A stretch of 64,000 nucleotides of DNA from Pontibacter qinzhouensis (GTDB lineage: Bacteria > Bacteroidota > Bacteroidia > Cytophagales > Hymenobacteraceae), in the NCBI RefSeq assembly GCF_008017455.1, contig NZ_VRTY01000001.1, forward strand, positions 62,001 to 126,000, read 5' to 3'. The translations under genes were made by a program, and so were the position numbers. This document shows, piece after piece, positions 28,788 to 37,727 of the stretch (the stretch's first letter is position 1; each line of letters opens with the position of its first letter). The notes under the pieces are model-generated. The model did no database searches and was not told where the DNA came from. It was given only the letters and a program-made list of their open reading frames with translations.

Positions 28788-30266
28788 ATGAGCAAAGGGC
28801 TACCTAAAAGAAGCGAAGACTATTCGTTGTGGTACAATGAGCTGGTAAAAAAGGCCGGTTTAGCTGAGAATTCTGCTGTGCGCGGCTGTATGGTTATCAA
28901 ACCTTACGGCTATGCTATATGGGAGAAAATGCAGCGTGTGTTAGATGATATGTTTAAGGCTACAGGTCATGAAAATGCTTATTTCCCTTTGTTTGTTCCT
29001 AAAAGCCTGTTTGAGGCCGAGGAGCAGAACGCCGAAGGATTTGCCAAAGAATGCGCTGTAGTAACCCACTACCGCCTGCAGACCGACCCCGATAACAAAG
29101 GCAAGCTCCGCGTTGACCCGGCTGCCCGCCTGGAAGAGGAACTGATTGTGCGGCCTACCTCTGAGGCTATTATCTGGAGCACCTACAAAAACTGGATTCA
29201 GAGTTACCGCGACCTGCCTTTGCTCGTGAACCAATGGGCTAACGTGGTGCGCTGGGAGATGCGTACGCGCCTGTTTCTGCGCACAGCAGAGTTCCTGTGG
29301 CAGGAAGGCCACACAGCCCATGCCACTGCCGAAGAAGCCATTGCCGAAACCGAACAGATGCTGCATGTATATGCCGACTTTGTAGAGAACTACATGGCTG
29401 TGCCTGTTGTAAAAGGCATTAAAACGCCAAACGAACGCTTTGCAGGTGCCCTCGAAACGTATTGTATCGAGAGCCTGATGCAGGATGGCAAGGCGCTGCA
29501 GACCGGCACGTCACACTTCCTGGGTCAGAACTTCGCCAAGGCTTTTGATGTAAAGTTTGCCACAAAAGAAGGTGGCCTGGACTATGTATGGGGAACCTCA
29601 TGGGGCGTGAGTACCCGTTTAATGGGCGCCCTTATTATGACGCACTCCGACGACGAAGGCCTGGTACTGCCACCAAACCTGGCTCCTATACAAGTTGTTA
29701 TTGTGCCGATCTACAAAGGCGAGGAGCAGCTGGCACAGATCAGCGAAAAGGTAAACCAGCTAAAGAAGGAGCTACAGGCAAAAGGCATCAGCGTGAAGTT
29801 CGACAACCGCGACACCGAAAGACCAGGCTTTAAGTTTGCGGAGTGGGAGCTGAAAGGGGTGCCGGTGCGCATTGCCATAGGAGGCCGCGACCTGGAGAAC
29901 GGCACCGCCGAAGTAGCCCGCCGCGACACCAAAGAGAAAAGCACCCAACAGTTCGATAGCCTGACAACTTACATTCCGGCTTTGCTGGAGGAGATGCAGG
30001 CCAGCATCTTTAACAAGGCGCTTCAACACCGGGCAGAGCATACTACCAAAGTAGACAGCTACGAAGAGTTTAAGCAAGTGCTGGAGACCAAAGGAGGCTT
30101 TGTGCTAGCGCACTGGGATGGCTCACCCGAAACAGAAGAACGCATAAAAGAAGAAACCAAAGCCACCATCCGTTGCATCGCCCTCGATGCCGAGGATGAA
30201 GACGGTGTAGACATGCTTTCGGGTAAACCATCTAAAAAACGCGTTTACTTTGCAAAGGCATATTAG
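28788..30266 (+). CDS. proS: Prolyl-tRNA synthetase (short, archaeal/eukaryal type)
   Basis: Class II aminoacyl-tRNA synthetase charging tRNA-Pro in the cytoplasm. At 492 residues and without an INS editing insertion it belongs to the archaeal/eukaryal-like ProS group common in Bacteroidota. Seen: motif 1 region ([12 protein letters not shown]), motif 2 ([42 protein letters not shown]), motif 3 ([19 protein letters not shown]), anticodon-binding domain ([11 protein letters not shown] ...), and the C-terminal KRVYFAKAY tail. ATG 28788; stop TAG at the normal position. A terminator follows at 30426. Confidence 0.97.
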   Translation: MSKGLPKRSEDYSLWYNELVKKAGLAENSAVRGCMVIKPYGYAIWEKMQRVLDDMFKATGHENAYFPLFVPKSLFEAEEQNAEGFAKECAVVTHYRLQTDPDNKGKLRVDPAARLEEELIVRPTSEAIIWSTYKNWIQSYRDLPLLVNQWANVVRWEMRTRLFLRTAEFLWQEGHTAHATAEEAIAETEQMLHVYADFVENYMAVPVVKGIKTPNERFAGALETYCIESLMQDGKALQTGTSHFLGQNFAKAFDVKFATKEGGLDYVWGTSWGVSTRLMGALIMTHSDDEGLVLPPNLAPIQVVIVPIYKGEEQLAQISEKVNQLKKELQAKGISVKFDNRDTERPGFKFAEWELKGVPVRIAIGGRDLENGTAEVARRDTKEKSTQQFDSLTTYIPALLEEMQASIFNKALQHRAEHTTKVDSYEEFKQVLETKGGFVLAHWDGSPETEERIKEETKATIRCIALDAEDEDGVDMLSGKPSKKRVYFAKAY

Positions 30267-30296
30267 GGCTGCGCCAAATTAAAAATCAGAAATTAT

Positions 30297-30350
30297 GATG
30301 GCGCGAGTTTCCTCGCTCGTGATGACTATTCCACGGCATTCGGCCGCTTC
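30297..30350 (+). repeat. Single diverged REP-like hairpin
   Basis: GGCGCGAGTTTCCTCGCTCG at 30300-30319 is related to the left half of the 4210 element; homology appears to extend into ACTATTC and the GGC-rich part. It has lost perfect stem pairing and has no inverted partner. Confidence 0.6.
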
Positions 30351-30425
30351 AATTATATAATCGGGAACATTCGTTTTCTGAAAAATAAGCCTGTCTGTAT
30401 ACCAGCCAGCAAGTGCAACCACTTT

Positions 30426-30464
30426 AAAAGCCACTCTTCCACCTATCAGGAGAGTGGCTTTTTT
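30426..30464 (+). terminator. Terminator of proS
   Basis: AAAAGCCACTCT / AGAGTGGCTTTT stem with a 13-base loop and T6 run. Confidence 0.85.
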
Positions 30465-30503
30465 GCTTTCACAGCACCTTCTGCTTCCTCAACCTCATCA
30501 ACT

Positions 30504-30562
30504 ACCCTTGGCTAGGAATGCGTAAAAAACCTTCCGGAGGCAAGATTCATTCGAATAATTTG
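30504..30562 (+). repeat. Interspersed repeat copy 8
   Basis: ACCCTTGGC, spacer, CTTCCGGAGGC, ATTCATTCGAATAATTT. Lies between the proS terminator and the nfeD gene. With the REP hairpin and terminator it fills 30267-30669, which has no other gene. Confidence 0.8.
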
Positions 30563-30669
30563 ATCAGCACAGGCAGGCACTGTTGTGAACTAGCTGTAAT
30601 TTAATAACAAGTTTAAACAGGTATTTCATAATCAAATTGCTATATTTACTAAATCTGCAAGGAGGCCTT

Positions 30670-31143
30670 ATGGTACTAGATTGGGTAACGGTAATACTGC
30701 TGATCGGAATCGGACTGGTTCTGATTATTGTGGAACTTATATTTATTCCGGGCACCACCATTGTCGGGGTGCTGGGTTTTGCATTGGCCGCCATTGGCAT
30801 CTGGATCGGCTATGTCGCCCTGGGCACTACCATTGGCCATATTGTGCTGGCACTTTCTGTCTTGGCCTCTGGTGTTGCTGTTTTTTATAGTTTCCGAAAC
30901 GATGCCTGGTCGCGGTTCGCGCTGAAAGGCAGCATTTCGGGGAAGGTGAATGACGATGTGCTGCACACGCTGCACGTTGGCGACACAGGCAAAACGGTTT
31001 CTGCGCTCCGCCCCCAGGGAACCGCTATTTTTCAGGAACAGCATTTCGAGGTGCAGACGCAGGGAGAATTTATTGACTCTAATGCCGCTATCCGCATTAT
31101 AACCTTAACTGCAAACAAAATTATTGTTGAAGAAATAAGTTAA
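30670..31143 (+). CDS. NfeD-like membrane protein
   Basis: 157 residues from ATG 30670, which has a good Shine-Dalgarno sequence AAGGAGG at 30659-30665 (the earlier start at 30637 lacks one). Seen: two to three membrane segments (about 5-75) rich in Gly/Ile/Val, then a C-terminal OB-fold-like domain with GDTGKTVSALRPQGTA and QTQGEFI, the signature of NfeD C-terminal domains. Followed 9 bp later by a flotillin-like gene, the standard nfeD-floA partnership in membrane microdomain organisation. Short form without the ClpP-like protease domain. Confidence 0.88.
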   Translation: MVLDWVTVILLIGIGLVLIIVELIFIPGTTIVGVLGFALAAIGIWIGYVALGTTIGHIVLALSVLASGVAVFYSFRNDAWSRFALKGSISGKVNDDVLHTLHVGDTGKTVSALRPQGTAIFQEQHFEVQTQGEFIDSNAAIRIITLTANKIIVEEIS

Positions 31144-31152
31144 AACAACCAA

Positions 31153-32136
31153 ATGGAAAACTATTCAGTGCTGTTTCTGATTGCAGGTGGTCTCATCCTG
31201 CTCATGATCTTTTTATATTTTGTCCCGATCAGTCTCTGGATCACCGCCTTGTTCTCTGGTGTACGAGTTGGCCTGCTGGAACTGGTGTTTATGCGTATCC
31301 GGAAAGTGCCGCCCAGCCTGATCGTCAACTCCATGATTAACTCGACCAAAGCAGGCATCAACCTGACAACCACCGAACTCGAAACCCATTACCTGGCTGG
31401 TGGTAATGTGCCAATGGTTATTAAAGCACTGATCTCTGCCGACAAAGCCAATATTCCGCTGACCTTTAAGCAAGCCACTGCCATAGACCTGGCAGGCCGT
31501 AATGTGTTCGAGGCTGTAACCACTTCTGTAAACCCGAAGGTTATCAATACACCCAAAGTAGCCGCCGTGGCGCTAGACGGCATACAACTGATGGCGCAGG
31601 CCCGCGTAACAGTGCGCGCCAACATCCGCCAGCTGGTAGGTGGCGCCGGCGAAGAAACCATTCTGGCCCGGGTAGGCGAAGGCATTGTAACCTCCATCGG
31701 CTCCTCGATCTCGCACAAGGCAGTACTCGAGAGCCCCGATATTATTTCGAAGCTGGTGCTGCAAAAAGGCCTTGATGCCGGTACTGCTTACGAAATTCTC
31801 TCGATAGATATCGCTGACATAGACGTAGGCGAGAACATTGGGGCCAAACTGCAGATAGACCAGGCAGGTGCCGACTTAAAGGTAGCTGAGGCCAAAGCAG
31901 AAGAGCGTCGCGCCATGGCCGTAGCCGTAGAGCAGGAAATGAAAGCCAAGGCACAGGAAGCCCGCGCCTCCGTAATTGCAGCCGAAGTAGAGATTCCGCA
32001 AGCTATTGCAGCAGCCTTCCGAAGCGGACACCTCGGCATCATGGACTATTACCGCATGCAGAACATCCAGTCAGATACCGATATGCGCAACTCTATTGCC
32101 GACCCGAACGCTGGCCAGAACAAGCCGAAGTCGTAA
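31153..32136 (+). CDS. floA: Flotillin-like SPFH protein FloA
   Basis: 327 residues, membrane-anchored scaffold of functional membrane microdomains. Seen: N-terminal hydrophobic hairpin (about 5-40), conserved [26 protein letters not shown], the PHB/SPFH domain (about 60-230) with [24 protein letters not shown], then an Ala/Glu-rich coiled coil (about 235-285, [21 protein letters not shown]) and a conserved [10 protein letters not shown] near the end. Length and motifs fit the bacterial FloA (YqfA) family. Forms an operon with NfeD and is closed by a strong terminator. Confidence 0.93.
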   Translation: MENYSVLFLIAGGLILLMIFLYFVPISLWITALFSGVRVGLLELVFMRIRKVPPSLIVNSMINSTKAGINLTTTELETHYLAGGNVPMVIKALISADKANIPLTFKQATAIDLAGRNVFEAVTTSVNPKVINTPKVAAVALDGIQLMAQARVTVRANIRQLVGGAGEETILARVGEGIVTSIGSSISHKAVLESPDIISKLVLQKGLDAGTAYEILSIDIADIDVGENIGAKLQIDQAGADLKVAEAKAEERRAMAVAVEQEMKAKAQEARASVIAAEVEIPQAIAAAFRSGHLGIMDYYRMQNIQSDTDMRNSIADPNAGQNKPKS

Positions 32137-32156
32137 AACAAAGCCTAAAAAAGTTA

Positions 32157-32205
32157 ATCGCCCGCACAGCTTTGCCTCCAGCAAAACGGTGCGGGCGATT
32201 TTTTT
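32157..32205 (+). terminator. Terminator of nfeD-floA
   Basis: ATCGCCCGCAC / GTGCGGGCGAT 11-bp stem with a T7-8 run. Confidence 0.9.
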
Positions 32206-32222
32206 ATGATGGTACCCCATAA

Positions 32223-32282
32223 ACCCTTGACCTGGTTAGAGCCAAAATTGCTTTGGAAGGCTGTTTTCATTGGAATAATTTG
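32223..32282 (+). repeat. Interspersed repeat copy 9
   Basis: ACCCTTGAC, spacer, CTTTGGAAGGCT, TTTTCATTGGAATAATTT; followed by the TTG-rich word run GATTGTTGGTGATTGCTGA that also follows copy 14. First of a direct pair with copy 10, 213 bp apart. Confidence 0.84.
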
Positions 32283-32435
32283 ATTGTTGGTGATTGCTGA
32301 TTGTTTATTGCTGGATGTTAGTGGCTAAATGGTTTATCTGGTAATCTGAAGAGGGTGAAGGAAAAGTATATACTGCAAAAAACACCTTAGAAGCTACCTC
32401 GAAGTACATTCCTCTAAAACATCTCTGCCAGGTTA

Positions 32436-32493
32436 ACCCTTGACAAAATTTTGGCGAAAAGCCTTCTGGAGGCCATTTTTATTTGAATAATTT
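32436..32493 (+). repeat. Interspersed repeat copy 10
   Basis: ACCCTTGAC, spacer, CTTCTGGAGGCC, ATTTTTATTTGAATAATTT. Copies 9 and 10 plus two terminators account for most of the gene-free 32137-32713. Confidence 0.82.
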
Positions 32494-32647
32494 ATAATCT
32501 GAGTCTGAGAAAGGTTTAATTTAGCTGGCACAACTTCTTTGCCTGAACGTGGGCCTTCAAACTCAAAAAGGAAAGCATCCTGAGAAGCATAAAACATATA
32601 TTTTCAGCCAACAAAGGTTCTGAAAACAACAACATCTCCTGTTAACT

Positions 32648-32692
32648 AAAAAAGACCTCCGGCGAGCCTATATAGCTGCCGGAGGTCTTTTT
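32648..32692 (-). terminator. Terminator of the 32714 lipoprotein gene
   Basis: AAGACCTCCGGC / GCCGGAGGTCTT stem flanked by A and T runs; usable from either strand. Confidence 0.85.
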
Positions 32693-32713
32693 CAAGTTAG
32701 AAACAGTTATAAC

Positions 32714-33559
32714 TTATGAACTTGCGCTTAAGGTAAAGGTGCGGGTTACGGTGTTAAATGGCCCGGGAATGACAGTACCGTTGTTGTCTATCAGTTCAAG
32801 CTTGATGGTGTTTTCGCCCATTGGCATACCTTCAATAATATATGGCAACCATCTGTCTAACGTAAATTCTGTTCCGTTTATGGTAGCACGCACTTTGTTA
32901 CCGGTAGTAGAAAGTTCTGTATTTACCAGGTAGAAATCGAGCATAACGCGTTCTGCATCAGCGCCAGTATACGTGTCTTTAGGGCGGCTATAGAACAAGT
33001 GCGGTGCGTTGGCATCGAACTCCATGCGCTGCTGTGGTCTACCAACGGTTATCATGCGCAGGTCGTAAGCGCCTTTGTGTTTCAGGCTCTCGTGGTAAGA
33101 CCTCGACAGGAACGAAAGCACCACGTGGTCGCCTTCTTCCAGCTCTTTCGTAAACTGCGTTTCGTAGTGGGCCGTGTAAGGCTGGTTATCTACGATGTTA
33201 TGAATATGCTGGCCTTTTTCGGAGTTCGCAAGGTGTTCTGAATTGGTGTGCGATGTCATGCGAGTCAGCTGAAAGTTGCTCAGGTCGTAAGAGAACTCAA
33301 CCGCACCTGTTTGCACCACACTACCGGCAGCCGGCGAAGAAAGGCGCAACTGCGATTCCGGAAAAGTAGGAGAATCGTTGAAAGCATACACACGTAAGCC
33401 ATCTTTAGACATAACAGCTCCACTGGGTGTTGGACCTGATCTTTCGCCGGTAACGTCTGTCGCCATCTGGGCTTCATTTTCCTGGGTCTGGCGCGTGGTA
33501 TCACAAGCAGTGGTGCCAACCAATAAGGCAGCTGCCAGGAATAAGTAAGTCTTTTTCAT
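32714..33559 (-). CDS. Hypothetical lipoprotein
   Basis: 281 residues with a lipoprotein signal peptide (MKKTYLFLAAALLVGTTAC, Cys19). The mature part is beta-rich with conserved-looking stretches (KGQHIHNIVDNQPY, HVVLSFLSRSYHESLKHKGAY, GENTIKLELID) that resemble Ig-like or phosphopeptide-binding-like folds in other Bacteroidota lipoproteins. A function cannot be assigned. The His-containing HIHNIVDN motif is worth noting as a possible ligand site. Monocistronic, with its own terminator. Confidence 0.78.
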   Translation of the reverse strand: MKKTYLFLAAALLVGTTACDTTRQTQENEAQMATDVTGERSGPTPSGAVMSKDGLRVYAFNDSPTFPESQLRLSSPAAGSVVQTGAVEFSYDLSNFQLTRMTSHTNSEHLANSEKGQHIHNIVDNQPYTAHYETQFTKELEEGDHVVLSFLSRSYHESLKHKGAYDLRMITVGRPQQRMEFDANAPHLFYSRPKDTYTGADAERVMLDFYLVNTELSTTGNKVRATINGTEFTLDRWLPYIIEGMPMGENTIKLELIDNNGTVIPGPFNTVTRTFTLSASS

Positions 33560-33663
33560 TTATAATTATGGTTTGGTTGATTGAGGAAACTAATTTAGCA
33601 TTTTAAATTTTGTATATTGCGAACTACGTGCGTATTAGGAAAAAGTATACAGCAAATTAATTT

Positions 33664-34647
33664 ATGAGTGAGATATTGTTTGATGAAGTTCCTTCATTAG
33701 ACCTGGCCGATTTTACATCAGGAGACGAAGGAAGAAGGGCTAAATTTGTTCAGCAGCTTGGTGAGGCCTATCAGAACATCGGTTTTATTGCTTTACGCAA
33801 CCATGGCTTAAGCGATGAGCTAACGCAAAAGCTGTATGCTGCCACCCAAAAGTTTTTTGCTCTACCCGACGAGGTAAAGCAAAAATATGAAATTGCCGGA
33901 CTTGCCGGGCAACGCGGCTATGTGGGCAAAGGCAAAGAAAAAGCGAAAGGTTTTAACACAGGCGACCTGAAGGAGTTCTACCATGTAGGCCAGGACCTAA
34001 ATGGTATACCCGACACCGACCCTATTAAAACCGAGTACCCCGCCAACGTATGGCCTGCCGAGGTAGCTGAGTTTGAAGCAGTAACCCTGGAGGCCTACCG
34101 AAAGCTCGAAGCAGCAGGCAAAGAAGTACTCAAGGCCCTGGCTATTCTGCTGGAGCTGCCCGAGAATTATTTCGACGATAAGGTGCAATATGGCAACAGC
34201 ATTTTGCGCGCCATCCACTACTTCCCTATCGAAAACCCTGACAGTGTGCCAGCCGATGCTGTAAGAGCTGCCGAGCACGGTGACATTAACCTGATTACCC
34301 TGCTCATGGGTGCCAGCGCCGATGGCCTGCAGGTGCTGCGCCGCGATGGCAAATGGATACCGATTACGGCCCTGCCAGAGCAGGTAGTGGTAAACGTAGG
34401 CGACATGCTGGCCCGCCTTACCAATAACAAGCTGAAATCAACAATACACCGGGTCGTAAACCCACCGCGCGAGCTCATGCATACCTCCCGGTTCTCGATT
34501 CCGTTTTTTATGCACCCACGCTCCGAAATGGACCTTACCTGCCTGGAGAGTTGCATAAGCGAGCAAAATCCCAAAGCCTACCCCGATGCTACTGCAGGCG
34601 AATACCTGAACGAGCGCCTGATAGAGCTAGGGTTGAAGAAGGTCTGA
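33664..34647 (+). CDS. 2-oxoglutarate/Fe(II)-dependent dioxygenase, isopenicillin-N-synthase-like
   Basis: 327-residue cytoplasmic oxygenase. Seen: N-terminal DIOX_N region (YQNIGFIALRNHGLS), double-stranded beta-helix iron ligands in HGDINLITLL (His/Asp, about residues 206-208) and His in STIHRVVNP (about 262), and the 2OG-binding Arg-x-Ser in SRFSIPFF (about 275-277). Length is normal. Substrate unknown; bacterial members are often annotated as flavanone/gibberellin-type oxygenases without evidence. A terminator follows at 34665. Confidence 0.88.
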   Translation: MSEILFDEVPSLDLADFTSGDEGRRAKFVQQLGEAYQNIGFIALRNHGLSDELTQKLYAATQKFFALPDEVKQKYEIAGLAGQRGYVGKGKEKAKGFNTGDLKEFYHVGQDLNGIPDTDPIKTEYPANVWPAEVAEFEAVTLEAYRKLEAAGKEVLKALAILLELPENYFDDKVQYGNSILRAIHYFPIENPDSVPADAVRAAEHGDINLITLLMGASADGLQVLRRDGKWIPITALPEQVVVNVGDMLARLTNNKLKSTIHRVVNPPRELMHTSRFSIPFFMHPRSEMDLTCLESCISEQNPKAYPDATAGEYLNERLIELGLKKV

Positions 34648-34664
34648 TATTTCTATTTCCTGAG

Positions 34665-34702
34665 TAGAGAGATTGCCTGCTGTGGTGGTCTCTCTATTTT
34701 TT
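34665..34702 (+). terminator. Terminator between oxygenase and chromate transporter genes
   Basis: TAGAGAGA / TCTCTCTA stem with a 16-base loop and T6 run, ending 11 bp before ATG 34714; it may work as an attenuator for the next gene. Confidence 0.7.
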
Positions 34703-34713
34703 GATCTGTAAGC

Positions 34714-35886
34714 ATGAGCCTGCGCTATTACATCTTTCTCAAAGACGTCCTGGTACTTGCCCTTACTTCGTTTGGGGGGCCACAGGCGCATGTGGCGCTC
34801 ATGTTCAAGATGCTGGTCGACAAACGGCATTATATTTCCGAAAAAGAGCTGATAGAACTAAACGCCCTCTGCCAGATTCTGCCCGGCCCCACTTCTACCC
34901 AAACTATAACCGCCCTCGGCTATAAAATTGGGGGGGCCAACCTCGCTTACCTCACCCTGCTGGTCTGGATTACACCTGCTGCCACTATCATGACGCTGGC
35001 CGGACTTGGCATCTCCTATCTGCAGCAAAATAATATTTCGCTGGGTTTTCTGAAGTTTATTCAGCCTATGGCGGTGGGTTTTGTGGCTTATGCCGCCTAC
35101 ATGATCAGCTCTAAAGTAGTAAACACAAAACTTGCTATTGGCCTGATGGTGGTGTCGGCGATAATCGGCTATTTTTACAACTCCCCGTGGGTTTACCCCC
35201 TGCTCCTGATTGGCGGAGGTGTTATCACAGCATTCCGGTTTAAGCAGCACCCGGAGGAAATGGGGCAGAAGCTTAAAATACAGTGGGCTAATTTTGTGCT
35301 GTACGTAGCCGTATTGGTAACAGCCGCTGTGCTAGGCGGTGCCACCTCGTTTCTCCCGATCAGGCTGTTCGAGAACTTTTACCGCAACGGCAGCCTGGTG
35401 TTTGGCGGAGGCCAGGTGCTCATCCCGCTGATGTACACGGAGTTTGTAGATTTCAAAAAATACCTTTCTGCCGAAGAGTTTCTATCCGGCTTCGCTATAG
35501 TGCAGGCACTGCCGGGGCCGGTGTTCGCCTATTGCTCTTATATTGGCAGCCTGGCTATGCGCGGCTATGGCATTCCGGGGCAATTGCTTGGGTCGTTTGT
35601 TGCCACAGTGGGCATTTTCCTACCCGGCACGTTCCTGATCTTCTTCGTCATCCGGTTTTGGGATGGTTTAAAGAAGTTCAGGGTGGTACGGGCCTCGCTG
35701 GAGGGCGTGAGCGCGGTTAGTTCCGGCATGGTGGTGTCCGCAGCCATTATGCTCTACCACCCCATCGACAATACTCTCCTGAACTTAGGATTAGTAATAG
35801 CTACTTTTTGCCTGCTGTTGTTCACCAAAATACCGCCTCCGGTCCTCATCCTGACGGGGCTGTTGATGGGCTTTTTGTTTGGGTGA
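34714..35886 (+). CDS. chrA: Chromate efflux transporter, CHR family
   Basis: 390-residue inner-membrane protein of two homologous halves, the long-chain CHR type. Seen: first half motif FGGPQAHVALM with LPGPTSTQ, second half FGGGQVLIPLM with QALPGPVFAY, each followed by several membrane segments. Family role: chromate (and perhaps sulfate) efflux. No chrB regulator adjacent. ATG 34714 sits just after a terminator. Confidence 0.9.
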   Translation: MSLRYYIFLKDVLVLALTSFGGPQAHVALMFKMLVDKRHYISEKELIELNALCQILPGPTSTQTITALGYKIGGANLAYLTLLVWITPAATIMTLAGLGISYLQQNNISLGFLKFIQPMAVGFVAYAAYMISSKVVNTKLAIGLMVVSAIIGYFYNSPWVYPLLLIGGGVITAFRFKQHPEEMGQKLKIQWANFVLYVAVLVTAAVLGGATSFLPIRLFENFYRNGSLVFGGGQVLIPLMYTEFVDFKKYLSAEEFLSGFAIVQALPGPVFAYCSYIGSLAMRGYGIPGQLLGSFVATVGIFLPGTFLIFFVIRFWDGLKKFRVVRASLEGVSAVSSGMVVSAAIMLYHPIDNTLLNLGLVIATFCLLLFTKIPPPVLILTGLLMGFLFG

Positions 35887-35929
35887 TGGGCTTCTTGCTC
35901 CATCGAGGTTAAACTGCCTTTGCAATGCA

Positions 35930-35987
35930 AAATTATTTAAATCGAAATAGCCTTCAAAAGAAAAAACTGTTAATCCAAGCCAAGGGT
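35930..35987 (-). repeat. Interspersed repeat copy 11
   Basis: ACCCTTGGC, spacer, CTTTTGAAGGCT, ATTTAAATAATTT. Sense relative to the T9SS NHL gene ending at 36072. Confidence 0.75.
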
Positions 35988-36071
35988 TAAACGTAATAAC
36001 TAAACTTTCGGGCAGGCCTGATTATTTGCTGAAGGAGCGCCTAAGGCCTTCTGTTTAGTTGCTACAGCTCA

Positions 36072-37079
36072 TTACAGCCTGTAAAATTTAATTGTTTTAT
36101 ATACGCCGGTTGGTCCTACAAACCGGATCAGGTAAAGTCCTTTTTGCAGGGCAGAAAAATCCAGATGTTGCGTTTCGTCATCATTCAGCCTGAAACTCAT
36201 AACCACTCCACCCGAAAGCGTGCATACCTCTACCAACGCACCCTGGAAAGCAGGCTCCAGTTTAATTACGATTTTGCCGTTATCTGATGGGTTCGGGAAC
36301 AGCTCTACCTCTTGTTCCGTCTCCGGCTCTGGTGTCGGTTCTGGCTCTGGGTCTGGTGCAGGCATGTTCACTCCCCAAATAAACAACGAGTCACTGGCTG
36401 CGCCTTCGTAGTTCGTCTCAAGAATGGTTGCCTCTACCAGGTAGGATCCTGCAGCAGCAGGGGGGTTAGTTTTCCCGTTATAGGTTACCTGCACCTGCAA
36501 ACCTTCCGGCGATGTATTAACTGTCGCCTCAATGGCTTTACCGGTATGCTCATGCCATAAACCGGAAAGTGAAACAAGCGCCTTTTGCTTTATAATAGTA
36601 AGGGTTCCGGTTACATAGTGCAGCTCATAATTACTGTCGGCACCTCCTGTTACAAGTAGTGGGTATTTTCCTGCGTTGCTTTGCAGCGTTGCTTCTGTTG
36701 TAACCTCTGGCTGCTCCTGCAGATACGTCGCATCCTGGCCCTTCACGAAGCCTTTATAAGCCAATGTAAAAAGAGGGTCAGGCTGTTGATATTCTCTTGA
36801 TTTATCTTCTGCAGTAACCGTAAGTTGTTTTTTCTTTACAACGAAACTTTGCATAACGGCAGGTGCAGGCTCATAAACGCCATCGCCTGCCTGATAGGCA
36901 AGTACCACCACTGTGCCTGTACCTGTTACGTCTAGCAACATGTTTCCTGCGGCTCCCTCTACCACAGCAGCCGGCCCGCTAAATACTGCAAAGCTTACCG
37001 GAAGGCCACTTGAGGAGGTAGCTGCAGGCAGAAAAGGAGCATCTCCGAACGTTTTTTCGCTTACAGGCCCAAAGGACAC
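36072..37079 (-). CDS. C-terminal fragment: MBG-like domains plus T9SS sorting domain
   Basis: 335 residues from a GTG, open upstream to the TAG at 37095. Seen: a MBG/YDG-like region (KKKQLTVTAEDKSREYQQPDP ... YKGFVKGQD, NYELHYVTGTLTI), a second Ig-like segment, a Pro/Glu/Asp linker (about 243-258) and a C-terminal VELFPNPSDNGKIVI ... LDFSALQKGLYLIRF sorting domain ending FYRL. As a separate protein it would have no signal peptide, so it is best read as the end of the 39456 gene. Confidence 0.6.
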   Translation of the reverse strand: MSFGPVSEKTFGDAPFLPAATSSSGLPVSFAVFSGPAAVVEGAAGNMLLDVTGTGTVVVLAYQAGDGVYEPAPAVMQSFVVKKKQLTVTAEDKSREYQQPDPLFTLAYKGFVKGQDATYLQEQPEVTTEATLQSNAGKYPLLVTGGADSNYELHYVTGTLTIIKQKALVSLSGLWHEHTGKAIEATVNTSPEGLQVQVTYNGKTNPPAAAGSYLVEATILETNYEGAASDSLFIWGVNMPAPDPEPEPTPEPETEQEVELFPNPSDNGKIVIKLEPAFQGALVEVCTLSGGVVMSFRLNDDETQHLDFSALQKGLYLIRFVGPTGVYKTIKFYRL

Positions 37080-37094
37080 CTGTTGCGGCTGGCG

Positions 37095-37637
37095 CTACAT
37101 AGTCAGAACTATTAGTCTAAAAGCAGCCTTATACAAGTCATTTTCTTCGACGTTGGCTTTAATTGTAACGTAGCCTCCTTTTATAATTTTAACATGGCTG
37201 TTATTTTCTCCTGAAAGTTCTACCTGCCCGTTGCCTGCCACTACACTGTAGGTTACAGGCGCAGTAGAGTTGGTTTTTGCGTTAAGCTGAAAAGGTGCGG
37301 CACTTGCCTTTAATACTATATCTTCCAGGTTTGTGATAGTGGTCTCCAATCGGGTGCCTTGCCCGCCCAACTTAATGACCAAGGGGCTTTCTTCATCGGA
37401 GGTAGGCAGCAGCAACTCCGCAAATCGTGGGCCTCCTGCAGCAGGTTTAAAAGTGATGGTAAAGGTAACCTGTGCGCCAGGTGCGAGTTTAGCAGGCATC
37501 GTGCCCAGGTCCAGTGAAAAGTCGCCGGGGTCACGGCCTGTTATAGTAGCGGCCGGTGTACCCGTCAGGTGCAGGTCCTGCAGCCCAACGTTGGTGAGCG
37601 TAAACGGGACTGGGGTGCCTTGCTCCAGCACACGCAC
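37095..37637 (-). CDS. Middle fragment: choice-of-anchor/abnormal-spindle-like beta domain
   Basis: 180 residues; the nominal start lies inside an open stretch that extends up to the TAG at 37728. Seen: FTLTNVGLQDLHLTGTPAATITGRDPGDFSL and GAQVTFTITFKPAAGG, a pattern typical of DUF1573/ASPM-SPD-2-like beta-sandwich domains in secreted proteins, then an Ig-like segment. Ends at TAG. No signal peptide; part of the split gene. Confidence 0.55.
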   Translation of the reverse strand: MRVLEQGTPVPFTLTNVGLQDLHLTGTPAATITGRDPGDFSLDLGTMPAKLAPGAQVTFTITFKPAAGGPRFAELLLPTSDEESPLVIKLGGQGTRLETTITNLEDIVLKASAAPFQLNAKTNSTAPVTYSVVAGNGQVELSGENNSHVKIIKGGYVTIKANVEENDLYKAAFRLIVLTM

Positions 37638-37727
37638 CGCACCAAAGCTATAGGTTCGTTCTTCGGATAAGTAAATGGTACTGCCTTGCGTAAGTTCAGC
37701 CTTGGCGGCCGGCTCTCTTTTAAATTT